NCBI GenBank assembly: GCA_902788445.1
Contig: CADAKE010000001.1
Span: 1,144 to 65,143 of the forward strand
DNA length: 64,000 nucleotides
Direction of reading: 5' to 3'
Source of the DNA: an uncultured Eubacteriales bacterium
Lineage (GTDB): Bacteria; Bacillota; Clostridia; Christensenellales; Aristaeellaceae
A program made the translations under genes and the position numbers. Of the stretch, positions 25,130 to 34,141 are shown piece by piece. The stretch's first letter is position 1, and every line of letters begins with the position of its first letter. Below the pieces are notes generated by a model. It was not told the origin of the DNA. It was given only the letters and a program-made list of their open reading frames with translations, and did no database searches.

Positions 25130-25591
25130 TTAACCTTCGATCAGAATCTGCTTTTTCTCAGGAACCTTCCGCGCTTCCTTCTTGGGAATCGCCAGGCTCA
25201 GGACGCCGTTTTCATACTTGGCCTTGATGTCCTCTTCGGTCAGGCTGCCGCCGACGTAGAAGCTGCGCTGCATGGTGCCCGCGTAGCGCTCCTGGCGCAG
25301 CATCTTGCCTTTGCTGTTTTCCTCATTCTTTTCCAGGCTCTTTTCGGTGGAGATGGTCAGGTAGCCGTTGTTCAGTTCCACCTTGATTTCATCCTTCTTG
25401 AAGCCGGGCAGTTCCACGTCCAATTCATAGCCCTCGTCCAGTTCCTTCACGTCGGTCTTCATCATGCGGCCGGCGTTCTTGCCGTACAGCATCCGTTCAG
25501 GCTGCGCGAATCCGCGGAAGAAATTGCGGTCAAAATCATCAAAAACATCCATCAGGTTTTCGCCAAATACGGTGGGAAGATAAGTGCTCAT
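25130..25591 (-). CDS. Small heat shock protein, Hsp20/alpha-crystallin family
   Basis: A 153-residue ATP-independent holding chaperone. After an N-terminal arm rich in Phe (ENLMDVFDDFDRNFFRGF), the alpha-crystallin domain spans about residues 40-140, with DEGYELDVELPGFKKDEIKVEL, LNNGYLTIS, and the closing ENGVLSLAIPKKE. The C-terminus ends ILIEG, an IxI-like tail used in oligomer assembly. The start at 25591 is preferred to the ATG at 25606 since GGAGG lies between them at the right distance. A CtsR operator overlapping its promoter indicates heat-shock control. Confidence 0.95.
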   Translation of the reverse strand: MSTYLPTVFGENLMDVFDDFDRNFFRGFAQPERMLYGKNAGRMMKTDVKELDEGYELDVELPGFKKDEIKVELNNGYLTISTEKSLEKNEENSKGKMLRQERYAGTMQRSFYVGGSLTEEDIKAKYENGVLSLAIPKKEARKVPEKKQILIEG

Positions 25592-25732
25592 GGTACGAAC
25601 CTCCATTCATTGATCCTTCTGTTCTCCAGTATGTCCCGGATACGGGAAGGTGATACGTTTTGTTATCGGCTGTGACGCCGTCCCGTCCGGGGGAGGCTTT
25701 CTTTCGATCCCCTCTCCCTGATCGGTGATTAT

Positions 25733-25762
25733 AGTATATAACAATGGTCAAAGATAGTCAAA
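25733..25762 (-). promoter_or_regulatory. Promoter of hsp20 overlapped by a CtsR operator
   Basis: On the minus strand, TTGACT (25756-25761) and TATACT (25733-25738) are 17 bases apart. On the plus strand, GGTCAAAGATAGTCAAA at 25746-25762 fits the CtsR consensus RGTCAAANANRGTCAAA at every fixed base. The operator covers the -35 box, so repression by CtsR is expected. The ctsR gene is not in this window. The rest of 25592-26025 holds only this, an AT-rich stretch, and the promoter of the ABC exporter. Confidence 0.82.
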
Positions 25763-25937
25763 TTCATAATCTCACAAATCGTTTGATTTTCTTTGACTTT
25801 CAAGCTGTTCTTTTATGATTTCTCGTTGTTTTGCATTATTTCTCTTTCTTTTACGGTTTTTCTCGTGATTTTATTTTTTCGGATCAATCATTTCCATTCT
25901 CTGTACTCCTTTGCCGTTTTATTTTTTCTTTTCCCCC

Positions 25938-25966
25938 TTGCGGGAAAACCATGGAGCCCTTATAAT
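25938..25966 (+). promoter_or_regulatory. Sigma-A type promoter for the ABC exporter pair
   Basis: TTGCGG (25938-25943), 17 bases, TATAAT (25961-25966), 60 bases before the first exporter start. Confidence 0.6.
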
Positions 25967-26025
25967 GGAAGCGTTTCGTTTATTGAAAAAGGGATGCATC
26001 ACAGACAATCGGAGGAACCTGCCCC

Positions 26026-27807
26026 ATGATTTTCGGGAAGCACATCAACAAGTATTATCTGAAGTACGGCCTTTTTTTGCTGGTCGGCATCATCACGCTG
26101 GCGACGGTGGACTATCTGCAATTGGTGATTCCCCGGCTGTACCAGATGACGGTGAACGGCATCAACCAGGGCTATGTAGTGGTGGACGGCGTGGAAACCG
26201 CCTTTGACATGACCTTCCTGCTGGACAAAATCTGTATGCCGCTGCTGGTGGTGATTCTGTCGCTGGTGTTCGGGCGGTTCCTGTGGCGCATTTGTTTTTT
26301 TGAAGCCGCCATCCGCGTGGAAACCGACCTGCGGGACGCCATGTTTGATAACGCCCGTTTCCTGAGCCGGGACTATTACCAGGTCAATAAGGTGGGCACA
26401 TTGATGAGCCTGTTCACCAACGACCTGGACACGGTGCAGGAGTGCTTCGGCTGGGGCATTTTGATGTTCTTTGACGCGCTGCTGCTGGGCGTGCTGGCCG
26501 TCAGCAAGATGTGGCAGATGAACTGGGTGCTGGCGCTTTTGTCCATGATTCCCATGGGGCTGCTGCTGGCGGTCAGTTCGGTGGTCGGGCGGTACATGAT
26601 GAAGAAATGGGACGCGCGGCAGGCGGCGTTCTCCAAGCTCAGCGATTTTTCCCAGGAGAGTTTTTCCGGCATCGCGGTCATCAAGGCGTTCGTGAAGGAA
26701 ACCAAGGAACTGATGGCCTTCAAAAAGCTGAACCTCGAGAACGAACAGACCAACATTGAGCACACCAAAGCCTCCGTGCTGCTGCGCATCCTGGTGACGC
26801 TGTTTGTGGAAAGCGTCATCTGCATTATCCTGGGCTACGGCGGGTACTTGGTGTACCGGGGCATCTTCAACGCCGGGCAGCTGGTGGAGTTCATCGGGTA
26901 CTTCACGTCCGTGGTCTGGCCCATCATGGCGGTGTCTGAACTGATCGACATGACCAGCCGGGGCAAGGCCAGCCTGGAACGCATCAGCGAGCTGCTGGAC
27001 GCGGAACAGACGGTGAAAGACCGGCCCGGCGTAAAGGATTTGGAAAATGTGCGGGGCGACATCGAATTCCGCCACCTGACCTTCCGCTATCCCGACGGCG
27101 AATTTGACGCTTTGCAGGACGTTTCCTTCCACATCAAGGCAGGCCAGAATGTGGGCATCGTCGGCAAGACCGGCTCCGGCAAAACCACGCTGGTGGACCT
27201 GATCCTGCGCACCTACAACGTGCCGGACGGCACGCTGTTTATCGACGGCCAGGACGTAAACGACGTATCCATCCGCTCCGTGCGCGCGGGCTGCGCCTAT
27301 GTGCCGCAGGATAATTTCCTGTTTTCCGACACCATCGAGAACAACATTTCCTTCGGCGTGGACGAGGAAAACCTGGAACAAATCATGGACGCGGCGAAGC
27401 TGTCCGACGTGCATGACAACATCATGGAGTTCCAGAGCGGCTACCAGACCCTGCTGGGTGAGCGCGGCGTGACCGTTTCAGGCGGGCAGAAGCAGCGCAT
27501 TTCCATTGCCCGGGCCTTGATGAAGAACGCGCCCATCCTGATTTTGGACGATTCCGTGTCCGCCGTGGACACCAAGACGGAAAAGACCATCCTGGAAAAT
27601 CTCAAACAAACCCGGCAGGGCAAAACCACCCTGCTCGTCGCGCATCGCATTTCCACCATCGAGCGGATGGATTTGATCCTCTTCATCGACGACGGCAGGC
27701 TGGCCGCCGCGGGCAAGCACGAGGAACTGTACGCAACCTGCCCCGAATACAAAAAGATGGTCGATCTGCAAATGCTGGAGGAGGAAGGGGGAAACGGCCT
27801 TGAATGA
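26026..27807 (+). CDS. Heterodimeric ABC exporter, subunit with degenerate catalytic site
   Basis: A 593-residue half-transporter: six membrane helices in residues 1-325, then the nucleotide-binding domain. Walker A is GIVGKTGSGKTTL, the signature VSGGQKQRISIAR, and Walker B ILILDDSVSAVD. The residue after the Walker B Asp is Asp, not the catalytic Glu, the hallmark of the degenerate half in TM287/288- and BmrC/D-type exporters. The next gene overlaps by eight bases and supplies the partner. Substrate may be a lipid, drug or peptide; nothing nearby decides it. ATG 26026 follows GGAGGAACC. Confidence 0.92.
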   Translation: MIFGKHINKYYLKYGLFLLVGIITLATVDYLQLVIPRLYQMTVNGINQGYVVVDGVETAFDMTFLLDKICMPLLVVILSLVFGRFLWRICFFEAAIRVETDLRDAMFDNARFLSRDYYQVNKVGTLMSLFTNDLDTVQECFGWGILMFFDALLLGVLAVSKMWQMNWVLALLSMIPMGLLLAVSSVVGRYMMKKWDARQAAFSKLSDFSQESFSGIAVIKAFVKETKELMAFKKLNLENEQTNIEHTKASVLLRILVTLFVESVICIILGYGGYLVYRGIFNAGQLVEFIGYFTSVVWPIMAVSELIDMTSRGKASLERISELLDAEQTVKDRPGVKDLENVRGDIEFRHLTFRYPDGEFDALQDVSFHIKAGQNVGIVGKTGSGKTTLVDLILRTYNVPDGTLFIDGQDVNDVSIRSVRAGCAYVPQDNFLFSDTIENNISFGVDEENLEQIMDAAKLSDVHDNIMEFQSGYQTLLGERGVTVSGGQKQRISIARALMKNAPILILDDSVSAVDTKTEKTILENLKQTRQGKTTLLVAHRISTIERMDLILFIDDGRLAAAGKHEELYATCPEYKKMVDLQMLEEEGGNGLE

Positions 27808-29695
27808 GTATCTGCCCATCCTGATCGCCGGGGCGATCATCGGCGCGTTCGCCCTGATCTTCACCCTGGCCTACGCGCTGGAAAAGAACAAAAAGGAATC
27901 CATGGGCTTTGACCGCCACATGGGCGACAAGGAAATCATCAAACGGCTGATGGCCTACGCGAAGCCCTACAAAAAAGAATTTGTCCTGGTCTTTATCGTG
28001 ATGCTGCTTTCCATCGGATACGACCTGATTTCGCCCCTGCTGGTGGGCCACATCGAGGAAACGGTGAAGGAGCGGTTTGAACTCAGCTACCTTTTTTCCG
28101 TGGTGGCGGTGTACGCGGGCATCCTGATCGTGAGCCTGGTGTGCACCTACGCCCAGGCCATGATCCTGCAAAAGACGGGGCAGAAAATCCTGTCCGCCAT
28201 GCGCGAGGATATCTTCACCCACATCGAATCCCTCTCCCATGAGCAGCTGAACAACATCCCCGTGGGCAAGCTGGTCACCCGCGTCAGCAACGACCCCAAC
28301 CACATTTCCTTCATGTTCACCAACATCCTGGTGACTTTGGCGAAAAATACCATGGTGATCTTCGGCGTGCTGGGCGCGATGCTGGCGCTCAACTATGCCT
28401 TGACGCTGATGGTGCTGTGCTTTGTGCCCTTCGTGATTTTGTTCACGGTGATCTTCCGCAAGTTCTCCCGCAAGGTGCACCGGAAGGTGAACGACGCAAC
28501 CACCGACCTGAACACCTATCTTTCCGAAAATCTGAGCGGCATCAAAATCACCCAGATCTTCAACCGCGAGGATCGGAAGCTGAGCGACTTCCTGGTGAAA
28601 AGCCAGACCCTGAAAAACGCCAAGCGCGCGCGGATGGTGGTGTTCGGCATCTTCCGGCCGCTGGTGTACATGCTGTACATTTCCTCCGTCATGTGCCTGC
28701 TCTACATGGGCGGCAAGGGGTATATCCAGGACACCGCGTTCCTGGGCCAGCGCATCACCTCCGGCGTGCTGGTGACGTTCTACATGTACATCTCCCGTTT
28801 CTTTAACCCCATCCAAACCCTGGCCGAACAGTTCGACCAGCTTCAGCGCTCCTTCGCTTCCGCGGAAAAAATCTTCCGGGTCATGGATATGCAGCCCGAA
28901 ATCGTGGACGCGCCGGACGCCGTCGACCTGGAACAAATCAAAGGTGAGATCGAGTTCAGGGACGTGTGGTTCTCCTACAAGCCGGATGAATGGGTGCTCA
29001 AGGGCGTGTCCTTCCACATCCTGCCCCGGCAGACCGTGGCTTTCATCGGCGCGACGGGCAGCGGCAAAACCACCATTCTGTCCCTGATTTGCCGGAATTA
29101 CGATATTCAGAAGGGCCAGATTTTGATCGACGGACGGGACATTCAAACCATCAAAATCGCTTCTCTGAGAAAGCATTTCGGCCAGATGCTGCAAGACGTG
29201 TTCCTGTTCTCCGGCGATATCCGCAGCAACATTTTGCTCCGGGAAGAGGGCGTTTCCGACGAGGAAGTGATGGCGGCCTGCAAGTATGTGAACGCCGATT
29301 CCTTCATCAATAAACTCGAAAAAGGGCTGGATGAGCCCGTCCGTGAGCGGGGGAACAACTTCTCCGCCGGACAGCGGCAGCTTCTGTCCTTCGCCCGCAC
29401 GATCATCCACAAGCCCTCCGTGATCATCCTGGACGAAGCCACCGCGAATATCGACACGGAAACGGAGCTGCTCATTCAGGACTCCCTGGAAAAGATCAAG
29501 TCCATCGGCACCATGCTGATCGTTGCCCACCGCCTGTCCACCATCCAGCACGCGGATAACATCATTGTCCTGTCGAACGGCGTCATCCAGGAGCAGGGGA
29601 GCCACCAGGAATTGCTGCATAAGCGCGGCCAGTATTACCAGCTTTATACCCTTCAATTCGCCAAGCAGAAATTGCTGAAAGGGGAAACGGCTTAA
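27800..29695 (+). CDS. Heterodimeric ABC exporter, catalytically complete subunit
   Basis: A 631-residue half-transporter with an extra N-terminal membrane helix (residues 4-25, before DRHMGDKEIIKRLMAYAKPYK), then the six-helix domain and the ATPase. Walker A is FIGATGSGKTTIL. The signature FSAGQRQLLSFAR replaces the usual LSGGQ second Gly with Ala. Walker B is VIILDEATANID with the catalytic Glu present. Together with the DD form in the partner this gives one competent and one degenerate ATP site. Start is TTG 27800, overlapping the previous stop, with a GGAAGGGGG ribosome site. The C-terminal reading frame ends cleanly before an AT-rich gap. Confidence 0.92.
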   Translation: MNEYLPILIAGAIIGAFALIFTLAYALEKNKKESMGFDRHMGDKEIIKRLMAYAKPYKKEFVLVFIVMLLSIGYDLISPLLVGHIEETVKERFELSYLFSVVAVYAGILIVSLVCTYAQAMILQKTGQKILSAMREDIFTHIESLSHEQLNNIPVGKLVTRVSNDPNHISFMFTNILVTLAKNTMVIFGVLGAMLALNYALTLMVLCFVPFVILFTVIFRKFSRKVHRKVNDATTDLNTYLSENLSGIKITQIFNREDRKLSDFLVKSQTLKNAKRARMVVFGIFRPLVYMLYISSVMCLLYMGGKGYIQDTAFLGQRITSGVLVTFYMYISRFFNPIQTLAEQFDQLQRSFASAEKIFRVMDMQPEIVDAPDAVDLEQIKGEIEFRDVWFSYKPDEWVLKGVSFHILPRQTVAFIGATGSGKTTILSLICRNYDIQKGQILIDGRDIQTIKIASLRKHFGQMLQDVFLFSGDIRSNILLREEGVSDEEVMAACKYVNADSFINKLEKGLDEPVRERGNNFSAGQRQLLSFARTIIHKPSVIILDEATANIDTETELLIQDSLEKIKSIGTMLIVAHRLSTIQHADNIIVLSNGVIQEQGSHQELLHKRGQYYQLYTLQFAKQKLLKGETA

Positions 29696-29813
29696 AGAGA
29701 AATTATTGGAAATATATGGAAATCCATTTTCAATCGTTACAAATGATTCACAATCGCTACGCAGGAAATGCGGGCCGTCCGGCGAATATCCCTAAGTAAA
29801 AGGAGGCGGGAAC

Positions 29814-30194
29814 GTGAGGAAACGTGTTCGCTTACTGTATGTGGTCGTGATCGCCTTTGTCATTGTCGCCGCCGGGCTGATGACGCTCAACCGCCTGGAT
29901 CAGGAAATTGCCGTGCTGGAGGACACCGCCCGGGAAACGCGGCTGAATCAACTGCTTCTTGAAACGGAAAACGGCAGCATGAAGCAGGAAATCGCCCAGA
30001 TGGATACGGACACCTACATCCGTAAAATGGCGCGGAAGGACAACCGCTTCCTCCTGCCGGGCGAAACGCTTTTCGTGGTAGTCAATCCGGAGGCGCTCTA
30101 CGCGCCGGGCGAGATGCCGGGGCAAGTGGTCGAAGTGGACGCCGCGGAAATTGACGACGCGACCGAAACAATCGAGGAGGATACGGAAGGATGA
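29814..30194 (+). CDS. DivIC/FtsB-like septum formation initiator
   Basis: A 126-residue bitopic protein. One membrane helix lies at residues 8-25 after a basic start (RKRVR), then a coiled coil (LDQEIAVLEDTARETRLNQ and so on, to about 62). It is followed by YIRKMARKDNRFLLPGETLFVVV, which resembles the conserved A-R-x-x-LG-x-x-x-x-GE element of FtsB/DivIC proteins. The acidic tail is variable. It would join the FtsL/DivIB subcomplex of the divisome. GTG 29814 follows AAAGGAGGC. Its stop overlaps the next gene's ATG, and DivIC next to a Ppx/GppA gene is a common order in Clostridia. Confidence 0.82.
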   Translation: MRKRVRLLYVVVIAFVIVAAGLMTLNRLDQEIAVLEDTARETRLNQLLLETENGSMKQEIAQMDTDTYIRKMARKDNRFLLPGETLFVVVNPEALYAPGEMPGQVVEVDAAEIDDATETIEEDTEG

Positions 30195-31075
30195 AACGGG
30201 CCGCCATTGCGATCGGTTCCAATTCCACACGGATGCTTGCCGCAGAGGTTCAGGGTAGCGTCCTGACGCATTCCGTGAGAGGCCGCGAGGAAACGCGGCT
30301 TTTTTTGGGTCTGGACGAAGCGGGCAACATTTCCCCGGAACGCCTCGAAAGCACTGCCCAGGCCGTTTGCCGCCTGTATGGACAGGCGTTGGATTACGGC
30401 GCGGAATCAGTCGCCTTGTTCGCCACCAGCGCCATGCGGGACGCTAAGAACAGCGAACAGTTTGCCGCTCGGATTCGGGAACTGACGGGCCTGCAATTGC
30501 AGGTCATTTCCGGCGAGGAGGAAGCGCGGCTGGCGTTCATGGCGGTATCGCGGGGCAAACGGCGGCTGGTGATGGACATCGGCGGCGGCTCCACCGAATG
30601 GACGCTGGGGGAAAACAACCGGGTGGAATGGGCAGTGAGTATGCAGCTTGGCGCGGCCCGCCTGCTGAAAACGCAGCCCATCGACAGCCCGGAGGACGCG
30701 GAAAAAGCGCTGGCTCTCTGCCGCGAAATCATGACGCCTTACGCCGATCAATTGCGCGCCCTGCCGCCTGCGCCTGAGATGATCGGCCTTGGCGGAAGCT
30801 GCACCACCTCCGCCGCCATGACGATGGGCCGTGAAGCCCACGGCGAGGAAGTGGAAGGAAAAATCGTCACGCGGGAAAGCGCGCTGAAACAATTGACCCT
30901 GCTTTCCACCCTGACGTTGGAAGAGCGGATGCGGGTGCCCGGCCTGCCAGCCTCCCGCGCGATCCATATGCCCCACGGCCTGTGTATCCTCATTACCGCC
31001 CTGGAATTGACCGGCTTCGGCCAGCTGACCGTTTCCGGGAAAACGAACCTGGATGGATACCTGATGAATATCTAA
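30191..31075 (+). CDS. Ppx/GppA phosphatase family protein
   Basis: The 294-residue product has the acetate kinase/Hsp70-type fold of exopolyphosphatases and pppGpp phosphohydrolases: phosphate-1 loop AIGSNSTRMLAAEV, FATSAMRDAKN, ISGEEEARLAFMAV with the catalytic Glu, phosphate-2 loop VMDIGGGSTEWTLG, and GLGGSCTTSAAM. It lacks the C-terminal HD-type domain of the E. coli enzymes, as do most Firmicute forms. It may act on polyphosphate or on (p)ppGpp; the two cannot be told apart by sequence. It overlaps the DivIC-like gene by four bases with GGAGGATACGGAAGG upstream. Confidence 0.88.
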   Translation: MKRAAIAIGSNSTRMLAAEVQGSVLTHSVRGREETRLFLGLDEAGNISPERLESTAQAVCRLYGQALDYGAESVALFATSAMRDAKNSEQFAARIRELTGLQLQVISGEEEARLAFMAVSRGKRRLVMDIGGGSTEWTLGENNRVEWAVSMQLGAARLLKTQPIDSPEDAEKALALCREIMTPYADQLRALPPAPEMIGLGGSCTTSAAMTMGREAHGEEVEGKIVTRESALKQLTLLSTLTLEERMRVPGLPASRAIHMPHGLCILITALELTGFGQLTVSGKTNLDGYLMNI

Positions 31076-31099
31076 ATCAATATGAAGGAGATCACAAAC

Positions 31100-32887
31100 A
31101 TGGCAACAGAATTAAAGACAAGAAAAGACATGGACCCCCGCTATCAGTGGCGGCTGGATCACATTTTCGCTACCGAACAAGCCTACGAAAACGCTTATGC
31201 GGCGGCCCAGGCGGCCATTGAGCACATGGCTTCGTGGCAGGGCAAGGTGGCCTCCGATCCCAAGGAAGCCATCCTGGAAGCGGACAGGCTCTCCCTGACG
31301 CTGGATCACCTGGCCGCTTACGCCCTCATGCACAAGGACGAGGACAGCGGCGATCCTGAGCGCCAGAGCCGGGCTGCGCGGTTCCAGTCGTTGGCGGTGA
31401 AAGCGGACGCGGCCACCTCCTTCCTCGATCCTGAGCTGCTGGCGATGCCGGAGGAAACCCTCCAAGCGCTTGCCAGTGATCCGATGTTTTCCGATTACAG
31501 CGAGATGCTGCGCATCCTGCTGCTCCAAAAGCCCCACACCCTGCCCGCCGAGCAGGAAATGCTGCTGGCGGAAGCGGGCGATGTAATGAGCGTGCCCTCC
31601 GACGTGTTCGGCATGTTCAACAATGTGGATCTGCCGCTGCCCCAGGTGAGCAATGACCAGGGTGAAAAGATGCAGTTGACCCACGGCAATTACGGTCCCC
31701 TCATCCGCAGCCAGAACCGCGCCGTGCGTAAAGAAGCCTTTGAGGGTATGATGGGCACCTACCAACGTTTCGGCTCCACGCTGACCGCCATGTACGGCGG
31801 CGCGGTGAAGCGCGCCTGCTTCCTGGCCAAAGCGCGGCATTACGCCTCCGCCCGCCAGGCAGCGCTGGCCCCCAAGGAAATCCCGGAATCGGTGTACGAC
31901 AACCTGCTCGCCTCCGTGGAGGACGCGCTGCCCGCCCTGACGGAATACCTGCGCATCCGCAAGGAAAAGCTGGGTGTGGAGGAACTGCACCTGTATGATC
32001 TGTACGTGCCCATCATCGGCGACTATGATATGAAGCTCACCTATGAGGAAGCGTTTGAACTGGTATGTGAAGGGCTGGCCCCGCTTGGCGAAGAATACAT
32101 TTCCAAGCTGCGGGAAGGCTATGCCAACGGCTGGATCGACGTATACGAAAACAAGAACAAACGCAGCGGCGCGTACTCCTGGGGCTGCTATGGCGTGCAC
32201 CCCTATGTGCTCCTGAACCACACGGATGACCTCGGCGGGGCCATGACCATTGCCCACGAACTGGGCCACAGTATGCATACCTTTTACAGCAACCAGGCCC
32301 AGCCCTTCGTGAAATCCAATTATTCGCTGTTTGTGGCTGAGGTCGCTTCCACCTGCAACGAAGTGCTCTTGATGCGCCACCTGATGAAAAAGCACGCCGA
32401 CGATCCCAAGGCCGCCGCGTTCCTGTGCAACCAGCTGTTGGAAGAATTCCGCACCACCGTGTTCCGGCAAACCATGTTTGCCGCCTTTGAGAAGGAAGCC
32501 CACGCCATGTACGAGCGAGGGGAGGCTCTGACCTCCGAAGCCCTGAGCCAGATGTACTTCAAACTCAATGAGAAATACTACGGCGGGGGCAGCGTGGTGG
32601 ACGAATTGATTTCCGCCGAATGGATGCGCATTCCGCATTTCTACCGCAACTTCTATGTCTACCAGTACGCCACCGGGTTCTCCGCCGCCGTTGCTATCGC
32701 CACCCGGATTTTGAAAGAGGGCGAACCCGCCGTGAAGGACTACAAAAAGTTCCTCTCTGCTGGCTGCTCTGTGCCGCCCATCGAAGCGCTGCGGTTCGCG
32801 GGCGTGGATATGGAAAAGCCCGATGCGGTGAAGGACGCGATGCAAGTTTTCGCTGATACGGTGGAAGAATTAAAAAAACTCCTGTAA
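31100..32887 (+). CDS. pepF: Oligoendopeptidase F (M3 family)
   Basis: A 595-residue cytoplasmic zinc peptidase that trims peptides of roughly 7-17 residues. The zinc motif HELGH is at 386-390 within TIAHELGHSMHTFY, and the third ligand Glu lies in the downstream helix SLFVAEVASTCNEVLL. The N-terminal helical half begins PRYQWRLDHIF, as in the family. Length is typical (about 600). ATG 31100 is preferred to ATG 31082 because GAAGGAG lies between them. It is followed by a terminator that contains a parS site. No signal peptide is present. Confidence 0.93.
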   Translation: MATELKTRKDMDPRYQWRLDHIFATEQAYENAYAAAQAAIEHMASWQGKVASDPKEAILEADRLSLTLDHLAAYALMHKDEDSGDPERQSRAARFQSLAVKADAATSFLDPELLAMPEETLQALASDPMFSDYSEMLRILLLQKPHTLPAEQEMLLAEAGDVMSVPSDVFGMFNNVDLPLPQVSNDQGEKMQLTHGNYGPLIRSQNRAVRKEAFEGMMGTYQRFGSTLTAMYGGAVKRACFLAKARHYASARQAALAPKEIPESVYDNLLASVEDALPALTEYLRIRKEKLGVEELHLYDLYVPIIGDYDMKLTYEEAFELVCEGLAPLGEEYISKLREGYANGWIDVYENKNKRSGAYSWGCYGVHPYVLLNHTDDLGGAMTIAHELGHSMHTFYSNQAQPFVKSNYSLFVAEVASTCNEVLLMRHLMKKHADDPKAAAFLCNQLLEEFRTTVFRQTMFAAFEKEAHAMYERGEALTSEALSQMYFKLNEKYYGGGSVVDELISAEWMRIPHFYRNFYVYQYATGFSAAVAIATRILKEGEPAVKDYKKFLSAGCSVPPIEALRFAGVDMEKPDAVKDAMQVFADTVEELKKLL

Positions 32888-32903
32888 GGACAGACTTTCT
32901 TTG

Positions 32904-32936
32904 CGGAATGTTTCACGTGAAACATTCCGTTTTTTT
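32904..32936 (+). terminator. Terminator of pepF containing a perfect parS site
   Basis: A 26-base perfect palindrome, CGGAATGTTTCAC paired with GTGAAACATTCCG, runs directly into seven T residues, as in a Rho-independent terminator. Its centre, TGTTTCACGTGAAACA at 32909-32924, is the 16-base Spo0J/ParB parS consensus. The same bases thus may serve as RNA terminator and as DNA partition site. Confidence 0.8.
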
Positions 32937-32992
32937 GATTGACTTTCTTCTGCCCTTGTGGCAAACTGTGTCTGTTACAGGGAGGAATGGCT

Positions 32993-34078
32993 ATGCGCAT
33001 GACCAGCTTGAGACTGCGGGATTTTCGGGGCTATCAGCAGGTGCTTTTGTCGCCGCCGGAGGGCGTGACCATGCTGGTCGGCGCGAACGGCGCGGGGAAA
33101 ACCAACCTGCTGGAAGCCGTGCAGCTTTGCTGTGTCGGACGCAGCCATCGCACTTCCCAGGACAAGGACATGATTCGCAAAGGACAGGAAACCGCCGCCG
33201 TCCAGCTTACCGTCGAAAAGAATGACGGCCGTCACGAAGTTGGCGTCCGGCTGTTTGAAAACGCAAGGAAGCGCAAGGTGGTTTACGTCAATGGGAAAAC
33301 CGCCTCCCGTTTGGGCGAATTGATGGGACACGCCACCTGCGTGATTTTCTCCCCGGAGGATTTGTCACTGGTGAAGGAAGGCCCACAGACGAGAAGAAAG
33401 TTTCTGGATATGCTTTTGTCCCAGCAGCAGAAGGCCTACTTTTATGCCCTGCAAACCTACACCAACGCATTGAAGCAAAGAAACGCGCTGCTGAAAATGG
33501 GCGATGTCCGTCAGCTTCAAGCGTGGGACGATCAGCTGGCGCTCTCCGCCGGGCCTGTCGTGAGGCTGCGCCGCGCGGCATGTGAGCAGCTGCATCAAAG
33601 GGCGCGGACGCATTACCTTTATATCGGCGGGAAAGAAGAAGAAACCTTCTCCATGACCTACTCCGGGCCATTGGCGGAAAGCAGCAGCATCGGAGAGGAT
33701 ATGCTCAGGGGTCTGCGGGCATCCCGCGACGAAGACCTGCGTCGGCAAACCACCAGCTTCGGCCCCCACCGGGATGAAATCGAACTGACGCTCAGCGGCG
33801 AATTGCTGAAATCCTTTGGTTCTCAGGGGCAGATGCGCACCGCCGCGCTGTCCATGAAGCTGGCCGCGTTTGACCTCCTGGAAAAAACGCAGGGCGAACC
33901 GCCGCTGCTGTTGCTGGACGACGTGCTCAGCGAGCTTGACCCAGACCGCCGCCGCCGCCTGATCTCCCGCATCGGCAGGGCACAGGCGCTGCTGACCTGT
34001 ACCGACCCTTCGGACTATATCGGGGCCCGCCCGTCCTGCGTTCTGCGCGTAAAGGATGGCGCGATTACGCAGGAATAA
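32993..34078 (+). CDS. recF: DNA replication and repair protein RecF
   Basis: A 361-residue SMC-like ATPase that loads RecA at gaps. It begins with SLRLRDFRGYQQ; Walker A is GANGAGKTNLLEA; the middle carries VIFSPEDLSLVKEGPQTRRKFLD, a RecF hallmark; the signature region is TSFGPHRDEIELTLSG with SQGQMRTAALSMKLA; and Walker B is PLLLLDDVLSELDPDRR. The ATG at 32993 is seven bases after GGAGG; the in-frame ATG at 32987 is too close. A weak promoter (TTGACT 32939, CAAACT 32962, 17-base gap) precedes it. recF usually lies in the dnaA-dnaN-recF-gyrB cluster; here pepF is upstream and two flavoproteins downstream, so the cluster is broken, yet three parS-like sites lie within 6 kb. Confidence 0.95.
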   Translation: MRMTSLRLRDFRGYQQVLLSPPEGVTMLVGANGAGKTNLLEAVQLCCVGRSHRTSQDKDMIRKGQETAAVQLTVEKNDGRHEVGVRLFENARKRKVVYVNGKTASRLGELMGHATCVIFSPEDLSLVKEGPQTRRKFLDMLLSQQQKAYFYALQTYTNALKQRNALLKMGDVRQLQAWDDQLALSAGPVVRLRRAACEQLHQRARTHYLYIGGKEEETFSMTYSGPLAESSSIGEDMLRGLRASRDEDLRRQTTSFGPHRDEIELTLSGELLKSFGSQGQMRTAALSMKLAAFDLLEKTQGEPPLLLLDDVLSELDPDRRRRLISRIGRAQALLTCTDPSDYIGARPSCVLRVKDGAITQE

Positions 34079-34086
34079 AGAACAAG

Positions 34087-34131
34087 AAAAAGCCCACCGT
34101 TCCGCTTATTCAGGCAGAACAGTGGGCTTTT
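34087..34131. terminator. Bidirectional terminator between recF and the flavoprotein operon
   Basis: AAAAGCCCAC (34087-34096) pairs with GTGGGCTTTT (34122-34131); an inner GTTC/GAAC pair extends the stem. T-rich tails occur on both strands, matching the convergent genes. Confidence 0.78.
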
Positions 34132-34141
34132 CAATTTTGAA

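Noticed and set aside
26026..29695. Exporter pair as part of the sugar-uptake region
   Set aside because: The fused membrane-ATPase layout is that of an exporter, and its own promoter and AT-rich boundary separate it from the glycan genes.
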